Below are positions 47,252 through 57,349 of a stretch of DNA of 64,000 nt, in pieces. Under the pieces are notes generated by a model, which was not told the origin of the DNA, ran no database searches, and saw nothing but the letters and a program-made list of their open reading frames with translations. Position 1 is the first letter of the stretch. Each line of letters starts with the position of its first letter. The position numbers and the translations under genes were made by a program. The stretch is from Porites lobata (Eukaryota > Cnidaria > Anthozoa > Scleractinia > Poritidae), in assembly GCA_942486035.1 (NCBI GenBank), contig CALNXK010000069.1, forward strand, positions 1,649,501 to 1,713,500, written 5' to 3'.

Positions 47252-47321
47252 GCGTATCGCGACCGTTGGCAGTTCAAAACCGCAGGGTTGTGGTTTTGAA
47301 CTGCCAACGGTCGCGATACGC
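47252..47321. repeat. Perfect hairpin, 30-bp arms and 10-nt loop
   Basis: Left arm 47252-47281 (GCGTATCGCGACCGTTGGC...) is the exact reverse complement of 47292-47321; the loop is GCAGGGTTGT. One further A-T pair extends it. There are no mismatches, so it is young or maintained. Confidence 0.95.
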
Positions 47322-47386
47322 TTAATTCAGTTCAATTCTCCTGGTCTACAATTTGATGATTGGATACTCTAAAACGAATAGATCCG

Positions 47387-48025
47387 AGAGTGCTTTTGAT
47401 AAAAAGATAAGGAAACCCGGATTAAAACTTAACCCCGGGTTAGCGCTAACCGGCGTTCGAACAACTGGGCCCAGGTTGATGTGACACTCGTTAACACAGT
47501 GTGAACAGGAAGGAGTTCATACTTAACTGGATAGCCGTTCACGTCCACATGAAAAGCCATTCGGTATTGTGTACACATCCCTCAACCTTGCCCTGATTAC
47601 CAATCTCGCACCCAAGAACGTGAACCAGTCTATAACCAAAATCTGTTAGAAATAAACCATCAAGATAACGGCTCGTTATAACCTTTTATTTAAGCAATAG
47701 ACCACACTTTCTATGGGTTTACCGGCGTGATAACCCGCGCGGGGTGTTGGGAGAACAGCAGAAATGCTTGTAAATCACTGGCCGAAGGCGATTGATTTAC
47801 AAGCTTCTCGAGTGGTCTGCCAACATCCCAAGTCGGTTATCACGCCGGTAAACCCATAGAAAGTGTGGTCTATTGCTTAATTATAAAATAACTTTAAGTT
47901 TTCTATGAGTTTATCGGCACAATAATCCATATGTTTTTAACGTACTATCTTAGTTATTTTATAGTGATGAATGCTCTAAATTGCTTTGCAAAGTGGTCGA
48001 CTGGACTCCGGAGAAATGATAATCA
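47387..48025. repeat. Start of the A-type duplicated block
   Basis: From GAGAGTGCTTTTGATAAAAA this aligns with 14402 onwards in intron 2 of locus A. It includes the intact foldback MITE at 47694-47876. Confidence 0.75.
47694..47876. mobile_element. Intact foldback MITE
   Basis: Almost fully palindromic, 183 bp, ends AGCAATAGACCACACTTTCT and its inverse. It is the uninterrupted version of 14727-15128. Confidence 0.8.
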
Positions 48026-48895
48026 AGATAGTCAATATCAAGAGAGGATAAAGGGGACAGAGAAGGCATCCCACATACACACCCTATTCCACAGGTAATT
48101 CGTCTCGAGTTATTTTTAAGACCACAGATCCCAAGGGGGATTAAACAACAGCAAAGCACATAGCGCGAATGTGTTCCGAGTGGATGACCCACGTTCAGAG
48201 CCACGTGTCCTTCACGAATTGACGCAGAAAAAAATGGCGGAAGACGCGGAGAGCAATATTTTTATTTGTTTTGTCGACGAAAACGGCTAAAGACGGATTT
48301 CTGCTAAAGCTGTGTCAGCGAAACGGAAATTAAAAAAGAATCGCCCTTCCTCTCTTGTATAGAGCTAACAGTACAGCAGGGAAATCCTTAACACGCTGAA
48401 TATTCTCTCAGGATCATTTATAATTTACAGTTTGAAGAGAGCAATTTCTGGTTTGATGTTTATTCTTTTATTAGTCTTCTATTATTCAACAAAAATAACA
48501 CTTGGCGTCGTACTTGCTTTATTGTACAAACGACCGGTTTCAATAGACCGGCGAAATTTCTCATTTTATTAAAGCACTGAGGTAACGACAACCTCGAGTT
48601 AAACTGATTTAACGGGTTGTCAAAGAGTCCAGCGATTCCTTTTTGCCAGGTGAGCGCCGACTCGTTTCGCTTCAATATTCATAAATGCTTTCGTTCTCTT
48701 TACGCTTTCATTGCCTTTCGCCCGACATGTTTTGCACGGTGTTTAGTCATGCGAAACCTCCACGAAACATCCACGCAGCGCGCGAGGTAACTTTATCCCG
48801 ATTCTAAAAATAACTCGAGACGAATTACCTATGGAATAGGGTGTGTATGGGAGATGCCCTCTCTGTCCCCTTTACCCTCTGTTGATCAGGAGCAC
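48026..48895. mobile_element. TIR element inserted upstream of the D Ca2+-loop exon
   Basis: Terminal arms of about 75 bp: left at about 48040-48118 (TAAAGGGGACAGAGAAGGCA onwards to TCTCGAGTTATTTTTA) and right at about 48805-48890 inverted. Locus A at 15285 has no such sequence. The interior contains an ATG in a GGCGGAAGACGCGG context near 48233 but no long ORF. Confidence 0.7.
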
Positions 48896-49062
48896 GAAAC
48901 TCTAACTAAATATCTAACTAAAATTGTTAATTGTTAATTGCAGTTTGCAAACATGATCCAGTGTTCCACAAATCGAAGCATGTGGGATTATTATGATTAT
49001 GGCTGCTGGTGTGGGTTTGGAGGATCAGGATCAGGGCAGCCTGTAGATGGCACTGACAGGTG

Positions 49063-49957
49063 ATCATTCCTTCTGGGCGATAGAGCCAGGAAGGAATGTA
49101 TTGTAGTTCTACTGAGCCTTATAATGGCCTAATGGCTTCTTTTTGATGCTTCACAAGAGGTATATGAAAAAGAACGGGATTTTAGTAGCTGGAGTATATG
49201 AAAGGGTGGGAAAATCTGTCAGTTTGGTCTTTAAAAAGGCCCAAAAGGGCCAGCAGATGAATTTCATGGCTGTGAAAGAATCAGAAAACGTTCTGGTTTT
49301 GTGATTAATTCATATCTAAAAGACGGTGCATTTACAGCAGTTAAAAGGGATGCAAAATTCTAAACTAGGTATGTGAAAGGGATATTTTGACAATAGAAGG
49401 TACATAGAATGGTACATAAAAGGGTGAGGGGTTGGACTTCGGGGCGGAGCCTCCCCTACAGGTTTGTTGTTTACCCCCTCCCTCCCCCTGCTTTTAGTCT
49501 GCTAAAAGATGGATTGGGATTGGCCGTTTTTATGCTACGTTTGACGACTTTAAGAACGTCCTCTGCATCTGAACGAATTACTTTACAGACGACTTTAAAT
49601 TCGTCTAGTATAAACGGGACGCTGTAAACTGGAACGCGGATATGCCCAATTTGTCTAGAAACCGGACTAGAAGGAGGTAGTGTTTTGCCTTTTTTAAGAA
49701 AACTCTGTTTTGTTGCATTGCCGTCGTCTACTTTTCATGGATCCCCTCTTACACCAAGTGACTAGTTAGCTTGAGTCTTTTGCTTGTTTTTTAAAAAGCT
49801 ATTTGGACTTCTTTATAGCCGATTGCTTCGTGCGTTCCCTTGCGCCTTCTGAGTGCATATGCACCACGAACAGGGAAATAGCGCAGATTAGTTTGCTGTT
49901 CCTCTGGACAAAAATAATGAAGACCTTGTGGACAAGTTTGATTCTAGTTTTGCCGCT
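49063..49957 (+). other. Former intron 3 of locus D
   Basis: Aligns with intron 3 of locus A. Short ORFs are not conserved between the two. Nothing else is supported. Confidence 0.6.
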
Positions 49958-50110
49958 AGTATTTGCTCAAGTTTGGCAACGTTTTATTCTTTTTATCGCT
50001 ACAATTGATGTCGTCAATGTGGTAAGAATTTGCACGGTAAAATTTACCTAAGAGTCTAAACCATTCGCTCCAAAGCTCATGTTTAAAAACGTGTCCTTGA
50101 CCTAAACTGT

Positions 50111-50402
50111 TAGCCTGAGAAAACAGCCGACATTTGGCGACGCTACCACTGGTTTCCTCGCCAAATGACATCTGAGCAACAAGCATAGAAATTCGATACT
50201 GATGACCTGTCATTACTCAGATCTGGGTAGTGCTTCTGATTGGTTAAATCAAATTTCCTACGCGACACAACCAATCAGAAGCACTACCTAGATCTGGGTA
50301 ATGACGCGTCATCAGTATAGAATTTCGTCACTCACTTCTCAGACGTCATTTGCGTGGAAACCAGTGGTAGCGTTGCCAAATGTCGGCTGTTTTCTCAGGC
50401 TA
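50111..50402. mobile_element. Foldback MITE TAGCCTGAGAAAACAGCC
   Basis: Inverted ends TAGCCTGAGAAAACAGCCGA and its complement at 50375-50402; arms continue inward (CCACTGGTTTCC, CAGATCTGGGTAGTGC). Not present at the matching point of locus A intron 4. Confidence 0.75.
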
Positions 50403-50420
50403 GTGATACGGAGGCCGTGT

Positions 50421-50421
<1 letters not shown>

Positions 50422-50463
<42 letters not shown>

Positions 50464-51318
50464 TTTATAGAGGGAGCCCAACTCGCCAAGGCGGTTTTCA
50501 GTGGGGCCCTCATGCATTAATCTAACTAATTAATTAATTATTACGAAAAAAGTAAAATATGTTTACAAGTAAAACAAATTTAAAAATTTAAAATCTTAAA
50601 ATCGATCATACAAAAAATATCAAGGTTTAAAAATTAGCTGAGATCTTTTAAAAAAGTTTTTAACTTGGATTTAAAAATAGATAAAATATTACACTCTTTT
50701 AAATCATTTGGAAGGCTGTTCCAGTCTTTCGCGGCGTGAAAAATAAAAGTTTGTTTACCCCAGTTTGTTCTGGGTAGGGGTAAGCGAATATCATTAGAGC
50801 GTCTTGTATTATATGAATGAACAGCTTGACTTTTAGTAAAATTAAAGTTGAAATCGGTTTCTCCAATAAGACACTTGTGGATTGCAATGCAGCGATGAAA
50901 AAACCTTCTTGTGGACAGTGACTTCAAATCTAGACTTTTCAGTGCTTCAGTTGACGAGCTTCGGGGTGGTTGCCCCAGTATAACTTTAGCAGCTTTATTC
51001 TGTAGAATCTGTAATTCTGACATGATGGTGTCATTGTTCTTGTCCCCCCATATAACGTCTCCGTAATCAAAAAGAGGGAGGATTAGGGCATTGTACAAGG
51101 CAACTCTAGCTTGTAGCGGCAATAGATTCCTGATTCTCCTAACTAGGCCTATTCTCTGATTAATCTTCATGCTGATAGCATCGACGTGATCTGCCCAGGA
51201 GATAGACTGTTGAAGCGTTACGCCTAGGTATTTGAATGATTGTGTTCTTTCAATGCCAGTGCCCTCTTACTTTAACCGAAATGCCTTGAATACGATTCAG
51301 TTTCTGAGGACTTCCAAA
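50422..51318 (-). mobile_element. 5'-truncated LINE in dead locus D
   Basis: On the minus strand the frame from about 51262 to 50634 reads SFKYLGVTLQQSISWADHV, then INQRIGLVRRIRNLLP, LPLFDYGDVIWGD and FHAAKDWNSLP, a typical CR1/L2/Rex-like reverse transcriptase C-terminus. A short 3' UTR with GGGCCCCACTGAAAACCGCC follows, then an (ATT)n tail at 50421-50462, as in LINEs that end in microsatellites. Locus A near 16915-16940 is the empty site. Confidence 0.85.
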
Positions 51319-51934
51319 GAGGGTATGTATTTTGCCATAGAAGCACCTTTCTCATAGCAATGTCATTTTCCCGAAAGATGATTTAAATTTCAAAATATTT
51401 TCCGAGAGACTGATGATCATTTTTAAACCTAAGCAATAGCCTAAAAATCGCCTCCACAGGAATCCTATGTCTAGAAAGCATTTTGCAAAGTCGTCAATAC
51501 ACCCACCCGTACCTGTTGGGCATCCAATAACAGCCTTTTAAATTCATTTAATTCAAAATTGCCGCCGTATCGATAAAAAGGTCCCTAACAATATTGTTTC
51601 CTTCATAACAGCTACTTTCCGTCGACTACACAACAAATAAAGGCACAAGATGATATGTAAAAGTTTGTCTTTCAGTTTTTTGTCGCCTACTTTATTTAGC
51701 AAGACCCTAAGTTTAATAAAATAGTGCTTTGTTGATGTGGATCTGGCATATGTTGGTCGTCTTAATATCGACTCCGCTAACCAAAATCGGCTGAGAGAAT
51801 GCTTAAACCGTTTGAAACATGTTATGATATCGATATTCTTGAAGATTACTATAAACAATTTAGGGAATATTAAGACAATGTTGAGAAGATTTGTCTGTCG
51901 TTTAATACTAGCTTGTTTTTTTTTTTCCTTGTGC
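51319..51934 (+). other. Former intron 4 of locus D
   Basis: Aligns with 16940-17550 of locus A. No gene; the ORFs on both strands are shadows. Confidence 0.65.
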
Positions 51935-52569
51935 CTGAATCCGAGTACCCTCTTGATGACCTTCAAAAACAATGAAAGAATGCTCTGTGTGAATGTGACA
52001 GCGAGGCTGCCAATGCTTCGCTTCATCAAGTTTTAATCATTCATGTTTAAACTACGATACTACTAAGCAGGGAAGGCGGAGGGGGAGGGGCTGGTAGGGC
52101 TATGCCCTACCACTTTTATTGCTGGGATTTATATTATAGGATTCCAGTTGATATGGAAAAAATTCCCGTGGAATTATTGGACTTTGACCTATGGAAGAGT
52201 GGGATCCTGTTGGTGGTGTTAAAGCTTGTTAAAGATTCCAGAACCGGAAAAGAAGCTAATTCTGGAAGTCCAAACTAATCTGTAAGCTGCTTGCTGTAAA
52301 TCCTACTACTGTACGTACGGCTTCTGAAGACGTGGCTTCGATCCAGGATTGGTGACGAAAGGTTTAGCAACCAAGTAGTAATGTTGAATGGTCACAAGCT
52401 GAGAACAGAAGTGTCTCTATAAAGCTGACGACGCACAGGAGTTTGTTTCCAGCAATGAGGACCGCAAAAGAAACCTCGGCACTGCGGGCAACTTCAAAAA
52501 GTAGCAATCTTAGGAAGGTTTATTTAACATATTGACTATACTGAATACCACAACACGTGACGACGTTTA

Positions 52570-53965
52570 TGGAGGGGGGCGTAAAGGGAGTACGAATACC
52601 GCAATACCGCACATGGTAGCGCGAGAATACCGCAATACCAAATCAAAATTTAGCCAAATACCGAAACCGCAGTTACAAATGTGAAAAAGTCGACATTGTC
52701 AATACTACAAATCCCCCTTTCAAATAGAAATAATACTTTTACGTCAGTGTTTCCAAATCAAGGTGCGTCGAAGTCAGGCGTACGATAAACATAAGATCAT
52801 CGCACTCGTTTAATTTTGCTCATAACATGTATACGTTTACTTAAATGATACAACGGGGGTACTTGGGTTAATTTTTGCTGGGTATGTGCCGCTGGCCTCT
52901 CAGAGCACCTACCCCATTATAGTCTATTCTGTGGCCAATTATAGACCCCATCTTAGTCACTTTTGGACAAATATTTAATTTTTTCGATCCCAGCTTAGTC
53001 ACTTTCTAGATTATGAATTGACCATTTGTTAGACTGAATGAAGAACGCTTTACTTTTCATCTACAGTACAAACATTCTGGTACGTTTGCTAACCGTAAAT
53101 ATGAAGAACTGTCTTACCCCCAAAAATCAGAAAATGCACGACCTCACTCTAGTAACTCTCTGAAAATGCGACCCCAGTATAGTCAATCCACTCGTGAAAA
53201 TGCGACCCCATCCAGCGGCGCATCCCCATTGGCCTCTTATAAGGAAGTAGCCCCCACGCGCCTTGGGCTGCCATGCTTCGTTGGCTAAGCAAACACGAAT
53301 ACTTGCACATTCTATATTCCTGCATGCACAACGAGAAGGACGAGTAGTAATTTTTAGACCACACCATCTTCACAGATTATCTTTCGACACTACGAAATTT
53401 ATAACGACCTCACTGACCTCACTATTTGCTGGAATATCTGACTGATGACTTGGTTGACCCTCTGGATCGCTCGCCATTGTTTCGCGACTGGCACGAAAGT
53501 GGCGGTAAGATTGGTAAGGAGGTTTATAACCCAGCTGACTATTCCCACAAGGTCCATGAGGTCATAAATCATGCGACATGTTTACGTATCATTGGATAAA
53601 AAAGTTAATGTCGTTAATCATATCAAGTATTAACTGAAATACAAGCCATACGATTTGTATGAGGATTTGCACAATGTACGATCCCCGACTGTGCAACTAT
53701 AGGAAGACACGCAGGTCACGCAGGCTAGCTAGGGAGACCTTTTAGAATTTATATCCTCTTGTCATGAAAAAGAAGCAGATCACCGCGACGCAACGATTTT
53801 ATCACCGACTACCGCGACATAAAATTTAAACTCACCGCACACCGCTTGGACTCTGAAAACTGCAATACCGTACTTTGAAATAAAAATTACCGCAACAGCG
53901 CACCAAAAAAAAAACCAATACTGCAATACCCAATACCGCAAACCCTTACGCTCCCTCTTTATGTT
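52570..53965. mobile_element. TIR element with ACCGCAATACC repeats
   Basis: Left CGTAAAGGGAGTACGAATAC then CGCAATACCGC; right, inverted, GGGAGCGTAAGGGTTTGCGG then TATTG. Both subterminal zones repeat ACCGCAATACC-like units (52596-52680 and 53770-53945). The centre holds the repeat 52853-53256. Confidence 0.55.
52853..53256. repeat. Copy of the Mutator-like repeat found at 13057
   Basis: Shares TGCTGGGTATGTGCCGCTG, ACATTCTGGTACGTTTGCTA and GAAAATGCGACCCCAT in the same order as 13057-13474. No target duplication is evident here. Confidence 0.7.
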
Positions 53966-54150
53966 ATATTTGTTGAGGCTGTAAATAAGATGGCGCGCAA
54001 ATGCAAGATAAATGGCGAAACACTGAACTTAATGCTTCTTTGTACTGACCAGATTTTTTAGCCCTACCACTTTAAAATGGTCTTCGCGGTCCATGTACCA
54101 AGTGTTGATGCTGGTGACCTTCCTATAGGACCAAGAGAGATCATTATACA

Positions 54151-54290
54151 CTTAATGTCAGATCCCAAGGGAAACAGTTAGTTTTGTTTTCCCGTGAGTC
54201 CTGATGTTTCCCTCGACTTCGTCTCGGGAAACATCAGGACTCGAGGGAAAACAAAACTAACTGGTTTCCCGAGGGATCTGACATTAGGTG
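54151..54290. repeat. Long near-perfect hairpin
   Basis: TAATGTCAGATCCC, GTTAGTTTTGTTTTCCC and GTCCTGATGTTTCCC on the left mirror the right arm around TCGACTTCGTC. Arms are about 62 bp with few mismatches. The insertion is absent after locus A. Confidence 0.85.
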
Positions 54291-54937
54291 TTTTGTTATA
54301 TTTCTAGAACTTTCACTTAAACAGCAACAAAAGAATAACCGGAGCGAACGAAAACGGACCAAAACAGTCGACTCGGTACTTATAACAACACAAATTTAAT
54401 TCTCAAAAGCACTGAATGAATGATTTACAAACAAAAGTACTTTCCTTATATCATCTGCATCTTTTTCTCCACTAGCTGCTGTTTTTCTTCTGGGAACTTC
54501 TGGGATAACTTTAAAAATCGTTGCTTTTTAGCTTGAGGCTTCGTGATTGTGTTGTTGTGTTCATTCACGAAAAAGAAAACCGGCAGGACCTGGCGGTGTT
54601 TTTCCCGCCTTCTGTCACGCCACTTTCTACCATGCTTTGATCACGTGCTGCAATGTATCCCGAGCGGGATACATTGTTTAATGTATCACGATCGGGATAC
54701 ATTTGATTTTAGTCAAGGCCACGTGACCAAGAATCAACCAATGGCAGTCCCTGTTTAGTTGAGTGAAATTCTAGGAATATAACAATCCCTCTTGATAGGA
54801 CTGTATATGAAACATATATTATCATAAAGGAATTGTCCAAATAAAAGTTATATTATTTTGCCACTTATTACGCATTGATTTAAAGTGTATTTGAAAAGCT
54901 TTTAAAGGACGTAATCGATCATTTAAACATTATCTCG
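54291..54937. other. Non-coding DNA after the hairpin
   Basis: Bases 54650-54700 contain inverted ATGTATCCCGAGCGGGATAC. From 54790 on the sequence aligns with 17735 onwards. No gene is supported. Confidence 0.5.
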
Positions 54938-55830
54938 TAAAGTGTCTCCACAGAGATGAAGTTTGGCTTATATAAATGAGTCACTTTCTATCGACTGGAC
55001 GCACCTAACCGAATGCAGCACCACACTATATTCAGTCATGTAAAGTTGATTCGCAGGCCTCTTTAATTTTTTGTTTAATACTACCTCAGCATCCTCACAA
55101 ATTTGACAGCAAAAAGTACAGAACGTAAAAAGGCATTTTTGACCTTAACGCTACTTTTTTCCGTATATCATGCTAAGAAGGAAAACACATTCAGACAAAA
55201 AAACTGTCAGGGCACCTAGAGACCAAACCAAAATCAGAAGTTACGTTCTATAATCATTGCAGCTGTTTTGGGTGTATCATTGCCTTCTGATGATTCGGTA
55301 ACCACGGCAACCCAGAGTTGCCAAACTCCAAACACAAATTTTGCCAAAAATATTTCGTTGGAAGCAAAGTTCAACAAATGGTAGAACTCATTTAGCTCCA
55401 CAGAGATAAGTTTCTTATATAAATGGGAACTCTTTATCGACTGGACACACCTAACCGAGTGCAGGACCACCCCGACTGTATTGGCGTAACGGTGCTTCTT
55501 TATTTTTTATTTAGCTTATAAACATTATTTAATCGAGACTAGCCCAGCAGCCTTAAAAATTGACAGCAAAAAATACAGACCATAACCAGGCATTTTTGAC
55601 GTTAACGCTACGTATTTTTTTTCATGGTGATATCATGATAAGAAGATACATCCGTTAGGTCACGACACCGAGATAACGTAAGTAGGAGGTCTGTACAGCT
55701 GTGTTTAGTGTTGTATTACCCTCTGATTACTCGGTAACCACGGCAACCCAGACTTGCTAAACTCCAAACACAAATTTTGCCAAACTTAATTGCGTATTAA
55801 ACAAAGTTCAGTGAATGATAAAACTCATCC
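54938..55830. repeat. Two tandem upstream units without inserts
   Basis: The counterparts of 18318-20130, each about 450 bp. They provide the empty sites for the two TIR elements there. Confidence 0.65.
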
Positions 55831-56033
55831 AAAAATTGTCAAGGAGGATTGTGTCACTTTTAGACGGTGCAGGAAATTTTTTTTGTTTGTATGGAACCTC
55901 AAGCTTTTTATTATAACCTGAGGGACAATATTCTTAGAAATATGCTCCACATTGTTTGAACGGAGAACAAATAAAACAATTTATTAGGGATACGCATGCG
56001 CAGTCTTTGTCGTGGTGGAAGACAGAAGCAACA

Positions 56034-56099
56034 ATGAAAGGCTCTTTTCTTCTTCTGAGCATAGTACGTACTGTTCTTCGCAGGTATCAGTTCACATGG
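56034..56099 (+). pseudogene. Decayed signal-peptide exon alpha upstream of locus E
   Basis: Starts MKGSFLLLSIV, then a 4-bp gain (CGTA) shifts the frame compared with 20329. The donor GT is also missing after GGAATAG. Not usable as exon 1. Confidence 0.6.
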
Positions 56100-56466
56100 A
56101 ATAGAGAACAAAACCCCTGTGAAACGTACGATACGTTTCGATGTGTTTGGTATTTACGAAACTGCTTTTGCTTTGTTGCCAATTTTTAATATAAGTTTAT
56201 TATCATATGAGGACAAGTGTCACAAAAATAAATTAGCCGTTATTTTGTAATTTTATGTTCTTCGTCAAATCGTGCGCCGCTCACATACAACCATAAATAA
56301 TAAAATGAACGAACTTTGCGTTTTAAAAATTATAAATGAAAAGCTGGTAATAGGCGGTAGATTACCTTTAATAGGTTTATCGCGTCCGGTCTTTATTTTC
56401 CAAAACAGTTTGATTAATTCAATCTCTAATTTCAAATTTTTTGTTTTAGTAAAACAGAAAGAGAGA

Positions 56467-56501
<35 letters not shown>

Positions 56502-57084
56502 GAGAGAAAAAATGTTTTTGAGTTCTTTTCTTCAACTCAGTATTAAGGCGCCCGGCTTAGAGTTTGTAAATGAATCGCAAAATAACATTAACACAGAGTT
56601 GGATGGAAGGGTGGTGATGTGCTTCTCATATATTCTATTAATTAAAATCGAATCCAAATGACTTTCTTATAATTCCTTAGGTACAGTTGATTGTCCCTTA
56701 CTTAGTTCATTTTATAAATATTAGTATGCGCAAATATGTTTTAACCGTTGCGTATTCTTCAGGCGAAAAAAATAAAGTAAGCACTTTTAGATAACAGTTA
56801 TCATCATTATCACTATGTCACGTCGCACCCTCTACTGTTATTAGATCTACAGTTATTACTGCTGTGTGTATTATTATTATTAGTATTTCATTGCCTTCGA
56901 ATATTGGCAAACCACGATAACTGGAATAGCCAAACTCCAGCAGCACTTGACATCGTTGTCGGTATCGAATGCTTTCCGCAGGTCAATGAAAATCGCACCA
57001 GTCAACCGGCCTTGGTCAATGTAAAGAGCGCAGTCACTCTCTAACAATTAGCCAGTCCCTAACATAGAAGTCAACCAATTACTC
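56100..57084. other. Non-coding DNA between the two signal exons of locus E
   Basis: Aligns with 20395-21360. The (GA)n run is at 56459-56508. The 129-codon ORF at 56272 spans this repeat and is not conserved, so it is not called. Confidence 0.55.
56459..56508. repeat. GA microsatellite
   Basis: (GA)n with few interruptions, expanded relative to the paralogous site near 20735. Confidence 0.9.
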
Positions 57085-57118
57085 AGTCAGTCAATCGATC
57101 AATCAGTCAATCAATCAG

Positions 57119-57165
<47 letters not shown>

Positions 57166-57180
57166 CTCAATCAATCAACC
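57085..57180. repeat. TCAA microsatellite upstream of E exon 1
   Basis: (TCAA)n of about 95 bp, about 100 bp before the ATG at 57283. Confidence 0.9.
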
Positions 57181-57349
57181 CTAAAAATAAGTTAGCCATT
57201 TAATTCATGAACTTCACTTCTTCGTGTCCCAGTTTCATTCTCAAAGAAGCAGTCTTTCTTGTCGTGGAGCATAGGAGAGGCCATGAAAAGTTCTTTCTCC
57301 CTTTTGATCTTCGTGCCGTTTTTAGCAGGAATCACTTCATATGGAATAG

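Larger units (their letters stand above)
48943..52036 (+). pseudogene. sPLA2 locus D, dead copy of locus A
   Basis: Three exon relics are visible. The Ca2+-loop exon (48943-49062) keeps DYGCWCGFGG but has lost the upstream acceptor and NLLQ codons by a short deletion. The catalytic exon survives only as its 3' half (49958-50021); a deletion of about 130 bp removed its acceptor and the CC..HD..C active site. The last exon (about 51935-52036) has lost the AG acceptor, has TGA at 51973-51975 in place of a Cys codon, and a 1-bp deletion after the CECDS-like stretch. No signal-peptide or exon-2 copies were found. It cannot make an active enzyme. Confidence 0.88.
52062..54117. mobile_element. About 2-kb compound insertion after locus D
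   Basis: Locus A runs from AATACTAATAAG to GTGTTAATGCTAGTGAAC without this DNA. The left edge contains GGTAGGGCTATGCCCTACC and the right edge TAGCCCTACCAC, hinting at one outer element. Inside is a second TIR element (about 52570-53965) and a Mutator-like repeat. Confidence 0.5.

Noticed and set aside
51553..52029. 158-codon minus-strand ORF over the last exon of locus D
   Set aside because: It is the antisense of the intron and exon relic; the locus A counterpart is not open.
56272..56661. 129-codon ORF with an RERERER tract
   Set aside because: The tract is the (GA)n microsatellite; the matching region near 20590-20960 is not open.
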